Shown: positions 49,211 through 58,651 of the stretch, piece after piece
Layout of the letters: each line of letters starts with the position of its first letter
Position numbering within the stretch: the stretch's first letter is position 1
Source: Aphelenchoides besseyi
Taxonomy: Eukaryota > Nematoda > Chromadorea > Rhabditida > Aphelenchoididae
Assembly (NCBI GenBank): GCA_024699855.1
Contig: JAMPIQ010000001.1
Location: 14,880,001-14,944,000 of the forward strand
DNA length: 64,000 bases
Direction of reading: 5' to 3'
Program-made: the position numbers and the translations under genes
Notes under the pieces: model-generated
Told to the model about the DNA's origin: nothing
Seen by the model: only the letters and a program-made list of their open reading frames with translations
Database searches by the model: none

Positions 49211-49530
49211 TGGGAACTTGCAAAAATTCCGTCTGGCGCGCTCAGAGCTGGACCGATCGTGGCAGGTGATTCGAAGACCACCTTCGCGCACACCACGACC
49301 GTTGGCTCAGCCTACGTGATTTCGGCTGAGCGTAGACTGGTCAGAGGAGAACCGGGGATTGGATCGCCACCACCGAAGTGGCGACGACCGAAGAAAACGG
49401 CGTTCGATCGTCTTATGTGAACAGCAACAAACAGAAACCCCGATGGGATAAGCGTCTTTACTTCCAAATTCTTTTTGTCTGACTTTCTACTCATTTATGG
49501 TGCTATTTTCAACTTCGCCGTTCTCACTGA
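49211..49530 (+). mobile_element. LTR-retrotransposon leader remnant, copy 1
   Basis: This segment begins with the sequence GGAACTTGCAAAAATTCCGTC directly followed by TGGCGCGCTCAG, a degraded primer-binding site (see copy 2), and continues into a stretch alignable by eye with copy 2 over about 300 bp. One frame here stays open across the shared block (RWDKRLYFQ) and could be the start of an old gag. No further element genes follow. Confidence 0.45.
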
Positions 49531-49620
49531 TTCTGATAACAAGACAATATGCGACATTTGGAAGTGATTGTGATTGTAGCGATGAGCAGTAGAAAGCAAT
49601 CGTAATTATCGCTTTTTAGC

Positions 49621-50130
49621 TGTTGGTCGGTTTCATCAACTACATTGTACGTTCAAAGCACCTCGACCAGGTGCTCCGGTTGTTAAGAACCGCTTCAACA
49701 AAACCGTTTCGTTTGACGCGTGTAATTTGCTTTCCCGCTGCTCTCCGATCATTTTTGTTGTTTCGCTTTTGAAATAAACTTTGTATGTTCTCAGTATTGG
49801 GAACTCGCAAAAATTCCGTCTGGCGCAGTCAGAACTGAGGGCTAATTGTTTTGGAGCCTGTGGGTGCTAGAAGGCCGCCAATAGGTGATCCGAAGACCAC
49901 CTCTGCGCACACCAGCGACCCCCCGACACCCGCAGATGCACGGAGCTCACGGTTGTACCGTGTGAGTTGCCACCACGGAAGCGGCGACAACTGAAGAAAA
50001 GGGCGTTTGATCGTCTTACCTGCACAAGAACGAACAGAAGCCCCGATGGGATAACCGTCTTTATGCCCGAGTTCTCTTCGTCCGACCCTCTCCTCGTTTT
50101 GCGCGTTATTTCCAACTGCGCTAGAAATAA
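49621..50130 (+). mobile_element. LTR-retrotransposon end plus leader remnant, copy 2
   Basis: The part before 49820 looks like the end of a long terminal repeat: an AATAAA signal at 49772 followed by the same GGAACTCGCAAAAATTCCGTC end as copy 1. TGGCGCAGTCAG starts at 49821 and matches the primer-binding site used by Ty3/gypsy-type elements that prime with tRNA-Ser. The following 300 bp repeats copy 1 with about 75-80% identity by eye. There are no downstream pol genes, so the element is dead. The plus-strand frame is broken here, unlike in copy 1. Confidence 0.5.
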
Positions 50131-50438
50131 CAAGACGATGAGGTGGTCAATTAGAAGACGACGAGCTTTCAGTCTCCAGTCAAACTCGGTGATTCAAGTC
50201 GTCAGCAATAGACTTCTCGAGTTGAACGTCTTATTAAGAGAACCAGACAACTGGACTAAGATCACCTCCAATTGAATAGACGTTTAGAATGCACGTCAAT
50301 CCAATTAGTCATTACCTAGAAATTCAATTCCACCTGTTCGTGGGTTTCAACAGCCAGTGGATAGAAGTTCATTTCTGGTGGTTACATGGGAAATACGAGT
50401 TCCAAACTGCCGACTTAATCGGCTTCATGTTGTTCAAA

Positions 50439-51505
50439 ATGTCAAATTACGAACCGATTTTGAGTCAAAGATTGTCGGTGGCCGTGGGTCTCACGTTCTG
50501 CATCTCGTCGCTTCTATTCCCGGTTGTTCTCTACTTGATTCTGAAAAAGTCTCGTCAGATGAAATTGTATCGGTACTATCTGATAAACAATGTTAGGTGA
50601 GTAGTCTCGTTCGGCTTCTTATTTAGAGGTTCCAGTTGGTGTTACATCTATCACACGTGCACTTTCGGTGCCCGACCAACCTTCTTGTTTCCGTCTTTCT
50701 GTTTGATTTTAGATCCGGTCCTTCCACTTCCACGCGAGTTTCTTGTTTTCGGGGTCTTCTTTGTGGTCTTTGTGGTCATCAACCTCGATCTTTCTGTAGT
50801 CGAATCGTTGTTCTATCGTTACAGTCAGGTGTGTTAATAGGAAGATACAATCAGATAAGCGGTGGGTTTTCAGGCCTTCCCCGGATGGCTGGATGTTTTC
50901 TTCAACGAGTCTCGATGGCTCTACGGGATCTACTTTGCTGTTCACACCTCCATTTATGCGTCCATTTTCATTCCATTGATTCTGGGATACGTGAGAGACG
51001 AGCGCGAAACGAGAAGCCAATTCGCTGCCGAGAATCCCGACCTTGTCAATTTGGTCGATTCGATGATCGTCGTTTGTTTCGTGAACTCGGACATTTCGCG
51101 GCGTTTAATTCTGTGGATTACAGTTCTAATGATGTCGTTCTTCTGTTTGGGCACCACTCTCTACTTCGTTTTGTACTTTCGAATGAAACAAACGCGAAGA
51201 CAGTCAACGATTTCTTCCACCTACAAACTGCAGCTCAGCTCATGTTGTTTCGGGCCATTTCGGCTCAACTCTACATCGGCTACTGTTTCCTGTTGCTACC
51301 CGTGGCTTTCACCTGCACTCTAGTTTACTTTCAAGTGCCTCATGGCGGTGTCTACTCGACCATCGTCTCGAGTTTGATGTCCTTTCACGGTTCCCTCGAC
51401 TATCTTTGCATGATGTACTTCATCACGCCGTACAAGCGAACAATCTTGAAGTGGCTACGTTTGGACAAAGACACTTCGACAGGTAACAAAACAATTTGGT
51501 TCTGA
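50439..51505 (+). CDS. nematode-type seven-transmembrane receptor (Srh/Str-like)
   Basis: About four exons encode a protein of ~310 residues with hydrophobic segments: VAVGLTFCISSLLFPVVLYL, an EFLVFGVFFVVFVVINLDL helix, GIYFAVHTSIYASIFIPLIL, LILWITVLMMSFFCLGTTLY, LYIGYCFLLLPVAFTC and VSSLMSFHGSLDYLCMMYFI followed by TPYKRTILKWLR. The HG.LDY...PYK ending is typical of the Srh/Str superfamily of nematode chemoreceptors. A 32-bp intron near 51168-51199 is needed to keep frame after the fifth helix. An in-frame ATG at 50289 could extend the N-terminus by 50 residues but is less typical. Confidence 0.75.
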
Positions 51506-51889
51506 GTTGATCAATACACCTCGCGGTTCTTAGTTTCTCGACGCACCACTTTTCCAACGACCACAGTAACCGTGTTCACCAACGTCAACTAGCTCTAACT
51601 AACGTGTATTGAATAAATAAGGGCTTAAAAACAACGTTCATTACAAATGCAGAAATCAATTAACGGTGATCGTTGGTTGATGGATTGAGAAAACAGCTGA
51701 AAGTGTTTTCTCACGTTCTCTGTGCCACAAGTGATGAGTTAAAGACAAATCGAATGCAAGTTGACGGAATGAACTTATGGTGTCAATAGAATCAACTGCA
51801 TTTTCCGGGTATTATAATCGAAATTAGCAGTTTGCTACTTGGACTTCTATCAATGCATCAACTCGTTTGCTTTCTTGTTCCTCTGACTC

Positions 51890-52105
51890 TTGTTTTTGAT
51901 TCTAATCTCCATTTGGTGGATGTTCCTTGTTTTTAGAGTGCAATCACAGATGGATCAAGAATTCTCGAGGACTTGCAAGTGCGAACTCAGCAGTTCTTTT
52001 AACTCTGAGGATTGTGGAATCATAATGCAAAGTGGCAATCTGAAATGTGGGCTCAAAGGCCGATTGTCGAAGTCAAATACCTTCTCACACTTCTGCTCAG
52101 TTTGA
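51890..52105 (+). CDS. possible small secreted cysteine-rich peptide
   Basis: A 71-codon frame starts with a hydrophobic leader (MFLILISIWWMFLVF) and continues with six cysteines (TCKCELSSS, DCGIIMQ, KCGLKG, HFCSV). It is intron-free and lies between the receptor gene and the MYBBP1A remnant. An overlapping frame (KYLLTLLLSLTAF) could instead be an exon of the latter. The small size and lack of relatives make it uncertain. Confidence 0.3.
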   Translation: MFLILISIWWMFLVFRVQSQMDQEFSRTCKCELSSSFNSEDCGIIMQSGNLKCGLKGRLSKSNTFSHFCSV

Positions 52106-52607
52106 CCGCATTTGCCCCAGAATTCCAAAAGTAAGAACTTGAGTTCCAATCTTACTTTCTCGTTTCAACATCACAATCAATGTGTTGGTCGCAGCAAGAG
52201 GAATGTACTAACCGGTCATCTTCAGTATCGGTAAGTTCAATAGTCGAGTTCTCTAAGTGTGTTGCTTATTTGAGACGACTACGAGCGATGGTGCTTACAA
52301 GGCGGAGATGCTTGTGAAGAGACTAGCCGTTGGAGCTAAAGCAGAAGGTGATGCAATCTTGTTGCTTTTTCTTCAAGTGAACTTGAGCTAAACAATATAG
52401 AAGTCATGAGTTTAGACGCAATCTTCAAACGACACAGATGACATCAAATTGGTCAAAGTGATCAAAGGTGAGCTCAAGCCGCTTTAGTTGTTTTAATTTC
52501 GTGCAGATGCCTCTAATCTTCGCTTTGCACTCATCAGCCTCTTCACTTGCTGGTTTTTCGTGTCGACTTGTAAGTTCGAAATCAGACTGACGATCGATCA
52601 CCGAAGA

Positions 52608-53278
52608 GGAGCGTCGAGCAATTCAAGAGGAATGGACCAAAGACGCTGATGATGTTGAGATGAAAGAAGAAGCCGAAGAGACCGATGACTCCACGGATGC
52701 TGACTCCGAAGTGGATGTTGGCGACGACGAAGAAGAGGAGTTGGACCCGACGGCGCCTGTCGATCCGCTTTTGGTTGCACGAATCAAAAATGCTCTGGGC
52801 AAAGCAGCTTTCGGAGAGGAAGATCAAAGCGACACGGTCAGTTTCTTCACTTTCTTTCCTCATCGTCGACTTTTAGGACATCGAAATGGACGATGAAGAG
52901 ATGGAAGAGTTAGACAAGAACTTGGCTTCAGCTCTGCGAACATTCACGACTCGTGGCAAGAAAGAACAAACCGAAAATGTGAAGGTGTTTCGCTCCAAAT
53001 GCATCGAAATTCTGAACGTTTATTTCGCTGTTGCCACCCTCGAAGAAGCTCAAGTGAGTGATCAGTCGCGTGATGGAAACTACAAGTTCTGTTTATAGGC
53101 GAATATTCACCATCTGACGTCTCTTGTTTCGTTTCTTCAACGCCATCAGTTTACAGAATTGTTGAAGAAAACGAGCGCAATTTGCACGGTAATCGCAAAC
53201 AAACACAAGACCTTGAAACCGCAGTTTCAACGTAGAGAAGAATTGTTATTACCGAAAGTGGAGCCGGAAGAAAAGTAA
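52608..53278 (+). CDS. MYBBP1A/Pol5 family, C-terminal part only
   Basis: Three exons encode the acidic and post-acidic part of the MYBBP1A/Pol5 nucleolar family, which works in rDNA transcription and ribosome making. RAIQEEWTKDADDVEM is followed by a run of Asp/Glu, then VDPLLVARIKNALGKAAFG, MDDEEMEELDKNLASALRTF, VKVFRSKCIEILNVYF and a tail ending VEPEEK. The 'VDP...V..ALGKAA' and 'MDE.L...F' blocks are the family signature. Complete relatives have about 800-1300 residues, with a long helical-repeat N-terminus that is not found upstream. Some degraded reading frames at 52080-52570 may be leftovers. Either a truncated gene or upstream exons too diverged to see. Confidence 0.65.
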
Positions 53279-53431
53279 TTGGTTGTTGTCAGATGTTCTA
53301 AACGAGTGTTTTTGTTGACTTTGATTGTTTTTGTTGTTGTTAAGTTTTCCAGTAAAAGTTTGAGTAAATACTGCAGACAATGAGTTTTATAGTCCTTTAT
53401 TTCTACAACAAAGAAATCAACAATCCAAAGT

Positions 53432-55044
53432 TCATGCCGTTTTCTTTTCTTTCTTTTGACCGTATCGTTGAAGCAGCTTGGTGCACAAACGAGCTGTAGA
53501 CTACAGAATTAGAACCAAAGAAAGAAACAAAGTAAAGACGGAGAATGTGAAAAGAGCAAGAAGATCAAAGGAATGTTGTTGTTGAATGAAACTGGATCGG
53601 GATGCTGGCAGTTCGAATTCGTTCAATGGTCCGTTACGTGCAGAAAACTCGACGTCACAAACGAACACATCTCAAAGACTAAACGGATCTTCCGCCATCT
53701 TTAAGCTCACTTCTTTGGCCACTTTCAGATAACTGGGATCTTCGAGAATCGTACGGATAGCATCAGCAAGCGTCGAAGTGATTGTGTGGCGTCGGTCAAC
53801 AAAAACTCCGAGTTTGCGTTTGACTATAAGCGCCGTGTTGAACGGCTTATCAGCAAAGAAAGGTAAGGCAACCACTGGAACACCAAAACGAGCAGCATCA
53901 TTCAACGAATTCAAACCTGTAAACATCGCATTTGATTCCTGTCTTCTTGCTCGTCGAGGCCGATTTGCTTCCTAAATTCAAGAACTTACCCATGTGTGAA
54001 ATGAACGCAACAGTATGCGGATGAGCCAGAATACTCGACTGGTTCATCCAGTTAACAGTATGAACATTCTTATAGTGAGCAGAAGTCAGATGAGTCAAAT
54101 TGTTGCTATTGGCATTCGTCACTTTCCAAATGAATTGGTAGTTCGGGAATTAACTGAAGGCATCTAGGAACGCATCCCGGATCTCTGGCCTCATGTGATC
54201 GGTGTTGACGATTGATCCAAAGGAGACCAGAATCACGCCTTTTGATGCACGATCAAAAATGGCCGTAAAAGTCTGTGGAATCGTTGTATTGCGGTAGTAG
54301 ATAAACTAATACCTGATCCAATTTTTGAGATGTTTCCATTCCGATTCCACCAATTTGCTTCACTTTGGCGGGCAATGATCTCGGGAAATCAATGAACTTG
54401 TTGGTGTTCAACCAAACGAAATCGACTCGTCTCATAATTTCTTCTGATGATGGAAAGTCCGGAGAAAAAAGTTTCTGCATAACTTTCCGCACTGGAGGCG
54501 GTTTCATTTTTAAGTTTGTTCGCCAGAACATGATCGCATTGACCGCTCGTTCTGTCAAGCGGCTAATCGGATTAATTTTTTCTTGATTGACCATCACTGA
54601 GATGCTCTTGTTTTATGCTATCGGTAATACAACTTACGTGGAATGTTGTTATGGTCGGTGGGAATGCCGTGCACATAACTTGTGTAATCAGTTGATGGAA
54701 GAGCTGAAATTTGCCGTCCTTTTCGATAACAGTAATCTCTTCGTACCGCTTAGTTCGTGAGCAAGTGGAAGAGACTGAAGGCATTGATCGATACTCTCGT
54801 CTAAATTGCCACCTTATTTCTTGGTAGTTCATCTCACTAACCGAGCCGATTTTGTAGTTGCGAGAACGTTTCGAACTCACGACTTCATGTTCGACATCAA
54901 CTAAAATGTCCGCTAAACGTCCTGTAAAACCAATGTGAGTGTCCCAAATTCGTAGATATGAATAGAAAACGTGCAGCAGAAACAGCCGGCAACAAGACAA
55001 ACAGAACAATCGCAGGACAAAACAACGTCGTACGCGATGTCATA
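53432..55044 (-). pseudogene. UDP-glucuronosyltransferase with frameshift and two in-frame stops
   Basis: UGTs attach sugars from UDP-sugars to small lipophilic molecules in the ER. The reading starts MTSRTTLFCPAIVLFVLLP with a signal peptide and RFLFISTNLGHSH, then changes frame near 54935 before GFTGRLADILVD. Later parts include DYTSYVHGIP, RAVNAIMFW, the donor-binding signature (VNWMNQSSILAHP, AFISHMGLNSLNDA), FGVPVVALPFFADKPFN and ILEDPSYLKVA. After AEDPFSL a TGA (53672-53674) interrupts. The same frame goes on with FSARNGPLNEFELPA and the membrane helix, then a TAG (53501-53503), then a basic tail ending at 53434. The lesions suggest recent loss of function. The G of the usual HGG is M here. 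Confidence 0.75.
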
Positions 55045-55606
55045 ACCTTCGACTTAGTCGTTTTTTTATAGCGACCGTCTTGAATCCACTCGTTTTACAT
55101 GTAGTTTGTAGTGTAATCCCTGGAGCTAATTGATTCGAATGATCGTGCAACTTCTGTTGTGCCGCAAACAAAGAACTTTGTGTGATTAGTTGCACTGAAC
55201 GTGTAGATTGTGTTTTTTCGATGTGGTTGACCAACGGGTTCAGTCGCTATCACCTTTGTGACTCGAACATGCCAACTGCGGTGATCAAACGTCTCGAGAG
55301 GTCGAATGATTACAACTCTCGAAATGGGCGATTGTTTCTTCACGATGTTCAGTAACTGCTTTCAGATGGACTCTCAAATCCTGGATCGTGACATGAAGTT
55401 GAACGAAATGCCAAGATTCCTGGAAAGCGGCAATGTTGTCCGGTGGTCAAGACTGACGGCTCGAGCATGTGCTTTTGAGCTTTGGATTCATTGCCTTTGA
55501 ACTCGTTGAAATAGATTTTGAGTCAACGAGTTTTTTTCAATTGTCGAGTTCCAACGAGCTCTCGCAATTTTTTCCTTGTTTCCAATTCCACGTTTTCTAA
55601 TATTGA

Positions 55607-56113
55607 AAGTTCAACGGAAACCAAAATTGCCGTTAGAATTGCGCGTTCTGATGGATGTGTGTCCAGGACGTCAACTCGAAGATCACCAAACACTTTCAAA
55701 CTATTACGTTCATAAAGAGTCTACTTTTCATTTGGTTCTCCGCATTGTTGGAAGACATAATCGGGTACAAGTCGAGCAGGAGGACCAAGAAGACAACAGA
55801 ATTGAAAACAGAATCATTTAACCTGTGAGCCAGAAAACGCAATATTTTTGTGAATAAGACTATTTGCAAACAATTGCAAAATTATTTAATCATTGTATTA
55901 GCAAACTTAACTGTGCAGTTTATTCGGAATCTCTTTAAATTCTTTTTGAGCTAACAATTCCGGATAAAGAACCAGCAAGTGAAGAGTTGATGAGTGCAAA
56001 GCGAAGATTAGAGGCATTTAGTTTTGTGTTTTTTCATGGTTTGCAGTCAAGATCGGACTGACGATCAATAAACGTTTATTTCTAACGCAAAGACGTTCAG
56101 TACAAGACGAAGA
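55607..56113. repeat. direct duplication, copy A
   Basis: This 507-bp segment is repeated in the same direction at 56296-56799. The first ~215 bp and the last ~185 bp are identical except for one base. About 110 bp in between differ at many positions and by small indels. The right end of this copy repeats the 3' end of the Ly6 gene found next to copy B, so copy A looks like the derived one. Confidence 0.95.
55609..56061 (+). pseudogene. ubiquitin-like gene copy A, stop-containing
   Basis: This is the duplicate of the intact ubiquitin-like gene at 56235-56747. It carries the same ubiquitin-derived half-domain (PGRQLEDHQTL, KESTFHLVLRI) and the same last exon (IPDKEPASEELM). A single C-to-T change turns the CAA codon before the intron donor into TAA at 55819, cutting off the final exon. 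Upstream the frame is open to about 55560 and reads through a different N-terminal sequence (PRFLILKV), so it might still make a shorter protein. There is no start ATG in the upstream frame that looks natural. Confidence 0.7.
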
Positions 56114-56130
56114 GATCGCGTACGAGAGCC

Positions 56131-56147
56131 TGTCGGCTAGGCCGACA
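56131..56147. repeat. perfect 7-bp hairpin in the spacer between the duplicates
   Basis: The sequence TGTCGGC-TAG-GCCGACA forms a perfect stem of seven pairs with a three-base loop. It lies just after copy A of the ubiquitin-like duplication and is not part of either copy. No function is known; it could mark an inserted element end. Confidence 0.5.
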
Positions 56148-56234
56148 AAGCCTTAATTATGCCAACAATTTCTTTCGCGAATTTAATTGTACGGATCATT
56201 GTTGTAATTGCAAAGTTACTTTTCGCACGGAAAA

Positions 56235-56747
56235 ATGACAAATAAGCATGTAACATCTCAATCAACGATCATCTTATGCGATCACGATTACAACGAAGTT
56301 CAACGGAAACCAAAATTGCCGTTAGAATTGCGCGTTCTGATGGATGTGTGTCCAGGACGTCAACTCGAAGATCACCAAACACTTTCAAACTATTACGTTC
56401 ATAAAGAGTCTACTTTTCATTTGGTTCTCCGCATTGTTGGAAGACATAATCGGGTACAAGTCGAGCAGGAGGACCAAGAAGACAACAGAATTGAAAACAG
56501 AATCATTCAACCTGTGAGCCGGAAGGCCCAATTTCGCAAATAATCTCATTTACAAACATTTGCCAGATTATTTAATCATTGTATTTGGCAATCTAACGGT
56601 ACACTTAATTCGGAATCTCTTTAAATTCTTTTTGAGCTAACAATTCCGGATAAAGAACCAGCAAGTGAAGAGTTGATGAGTGCAAAGCGAAGATTAGAGG
56701 CATTTAGTTTTGTGTTTTTTCATGGTTTGCAGTCAAGATCGGACTGA
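56235..56747 (+). CDS. ubiquitin-derived protein with lost Gly-Gly and new tail
   Basis: Two exons (56235-56513 and 56637-56747) form an uninterrupted 129-residue reading frame. The stretch PGRQLEDHQTLSNYY followed by HKESTFHLVLRIVGR matches residues 47-76 of ubiquitin closely. K48 is replaced by R, the hydrophobic patch is altered, and the end is GR instead of GG. The sequence before it (STIILCDHDYNEVQ, ELRVLMDV) has a length and strand pattern that could be a diverged first half of the fold. A charged tail (VEQEDQEDNRIE) and a second exon (IPDKEPASEELM, AKRRLEAF) are not ubiquitin-like. Without Gly-Gly it cannot be conjugated in the usual way. It ends 3 bp from the convergent Ly6 gene. Confidence 0.65.
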
Positions 56748-56799
56748 CGATCAATAAACGTTTATTTCTAACGCAAAGACGTTCAGTACAAGACGAAGA
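56296..56799. repeat. direct duplication, copy B
   Basis: This is the partner of the segment at 55607-56113 (offset 686-689 bp). It contains the shared part of the intact ubiquitin-like gene and the last 49 bp of the coding sequence of the minus-strand Ly6 gene. Both of those genes are complete here, so this is probably the original location. Confidence 0.95.
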
Positions 56800-57237
56800 A
56801 ATCCAAAAGCAGTGAGAGAGAAGATCGGTCGATTAGACGAATTGCACAAGTCGCTGTGACAACCACAAATCATTCCGGTTTGTTTTTGTTCGCAGCCGGT
56901 CAAGTTGCTCGCTACTCCAAAACCATGCAAGTAGCAAGTCTAAAAGCAAAGAATCGAGTTGCATACACTCGGTAAGGCACCTTGTAGATACCAGATGTAA
57001 GACCGGTGCTCTTCGAAGGCACTCCTTTTATACACGTAGTGACATCCGGATAACACTCTTTTATCTGTGGTTTGTCGCAAGTAGTAGCTCCCTAAAAATC
57101 GAAATAGCCTTCTTCTTCCTTCAACATACCTTAAAGAAGTAATCGTCCGGAGCACAAAAGTAGCATTTGAGTCCCAAGCCCTGCTTCCAGCCAATAAGTG
57201 CAAGAGCGACGACCAGAAGATAAGACAAAGTTCTCAT
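56751..57237 (-). CDS. Ly6/uPAR three-finger protein, likely GPI-anchored (1)
   Basis: Three exons on the minus strand encode about 135 residues. A signal peptide (LSYLLVVALALIGW) is followed by the Ly6 cysteine order: LKCYFCAPD, TTCDKPQIKECYPDVTTC, KTCYLHGF, TGCEQKQTGMICGC and the closing HSDLCN. The C-terminus is hydrophobic (LTAFGFLRLVLNVFALEI) and fits a GPI-anchor signal. Ly6 proteins act at the cell surface, often tuning receptors or channels. Introns are 38-45 bp. The stop (TGA) at 56751 lies 3 bp beyond the stop of the convergent ubiquitin-like gene. It is a tandem neighbour of a second Ly6 gene with the same exon plan. Confidence 0.85.
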
Positions 57238-57396
57238 TCGACCAGAGCAGACAGCGGAAAACCGACCGACTGAGCTCCGAAGTTCGGTTCAAAAAAAAAC
57301 AACGAGTGGATGACAGTTGAATGGGAATTGAGATTATAAGCTAACCATGAGATCAACTTCAACTCATTTTATTCCACAGCGACACATAACGACAAT

Positions 57397-57967
57397 TTAC
57401 ATCAAGACCAAAAGAAGAAGAAACAATCCGAGATACGCAGCGACATTCGATTGAGCAGAGAAATTCTTTGACTCCTTGGTGTTGTCCGGCGCAATTGAAG
57501 AAACGGTTTCATCTGATGGTTCACCCACTGGTCCAACGTGTGGTTGTTCAATATCGTTACTGAGATTGCAAAGATCCGAACCTCGGCAAACACAAAAATT
57601 TGCACCATCTATTTGTTTGCATCCATTGAAACTCGACGGCAAACCGCTAGTTCCATTTTCACAGTCCTACAAATGGGAGATACCAGGCCCGAACATCAAG
57701 GAGAATTCGTACCTTGTAGATGCCCTTTTTTAAATCTCCTTTTCCATCGATGTACGCAGTTGCACAACCGGTAGCATTTTCTGAACAGCTCACCTCTGCT
57801 TGTTGGTCGCAAGTAGAAAGACCCTGAAATTTCAGATTACTGCTCTTTGTTCCTTATTCAAAACTTACTTCGATTCCCGAATCTGGTGGAGCACAACGAT
57901 AACATTTGAGCGCCAATCCAGCGCCCAGAAGCGCAAAAATGACCGAAAGAACAGCTGAAGCACGCAT
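57397..57967 (-). CDS. Ly6/uPAR three-finger protein, likely GPI-anchored (2)
   Basis: Three exons on the minus strand encode about 160 residues. Signal peptide ASAVLSVIFALLGAGLA, then LKCYRCAPPDSG, STCDQQAEVSCSENATGC, YKDCENGTSG, NGCKQIDGANFCVCRGSDLCN. This is the complete ten-cysteine Ly6 pattern with the LCN ending. A Ser/Pro-rich stalk and a hydrophobic end (VAAYLGLFLLLLVLM) indicate GPI anchoring. It shares start motif and intron positions with the neighbouring gene, so the pair arose by tandem duplication. Ly6 genes of nematodes include odr-2 and relatives; direct orthology not claimed. Confidence 0.88.
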
Positions 57968-58227
57968 CTGGTTGTTGATTCACAGTCTTGAAGCAAAAGA
58001 AACAGACGAAAACTCTTGAATTGAACCTCAGATACTTATGTACTTTGAGCCCGGTTCCAACTTTTGAGATCCGACTGACCACAGCAAAACAAAACACACG
58101 AGTGACAGAAAACTGCGCTTTTTCCGAAACAAGGCTTTTTGAATTTGCATAATTGACGGATCTATTTACATGAGGGCTGAACTTACATAAGCACCGGAGT
58201 CTAAGTCAATGAAAAAGCAATCGATCG

Positions 58228-58452
58228 ATGAGGAAAACTGAACAAATCAATCAAAATGTCGACGGCGCCAATGAAGAGCTGTTGGCCTTTATATCGACAG
58301 AAGTGACGAACAGCGCTCGGAAGTTGGTGAAACACGATGATGCGGCCAAAGGGAATTCGGATGCGGATTGGGGCCAGAGCAATTGCTCATTGACGATGAT
58401 TAGTTTCATGTTTGGGCGAAATGTTTTCAATGACGTGTTGACATCTTGTTGA
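58228..58452 (+). CDS. small open frame, doubtful
   Basis: A 74-codon ATG-led frame reads MRKTEQINQNVDGANEELL and continues with polar, helix-friendly composition (SARKLVKHDDAAKGNSD). It has no introns, signal peptide or recognisable motif and stands alone between genes on the other strand. It could be a small gene or chance. Confidence 0.25.
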   Translation: MRKTEQINQNVDGANEELLAFISTEVTNSARKLVKHDDAAKGNSDADWGQSNCSLTMISFMFGRNVFNDVLTSC

Positions 58453-58651
58453 TTGCTGTTGAACAGTCAGCAGAAACCTGAAGCCTAGAAGATTGCAATC
58501 GAATGATCTTGTCGTTGTTATGATCAGAAGAATTGGTGAGAGGGTGTGTTTTCCGATTCGCTTTACGTATTAGACGGAAAGAAACACTCGACTTTGTTCC
58601 TATCAAATTGAAAACTCTCACAACTATTTCGACATGTGTTTATTGGTGTGA

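Noticed and set aside
51168..51240. Apparent frameshift in the second 7TM receptor
   Set aside because: A 32-bp intron with GT..AG ends (51168-51199) restores frame, so no damage needs to be assumed.
52583..56760. Short similarity between GACTGACGATC at 52.59 kb and at 56.04/56.74 kb
   Set aside because: Only about eleven bases match; not enough to claim a shared element.
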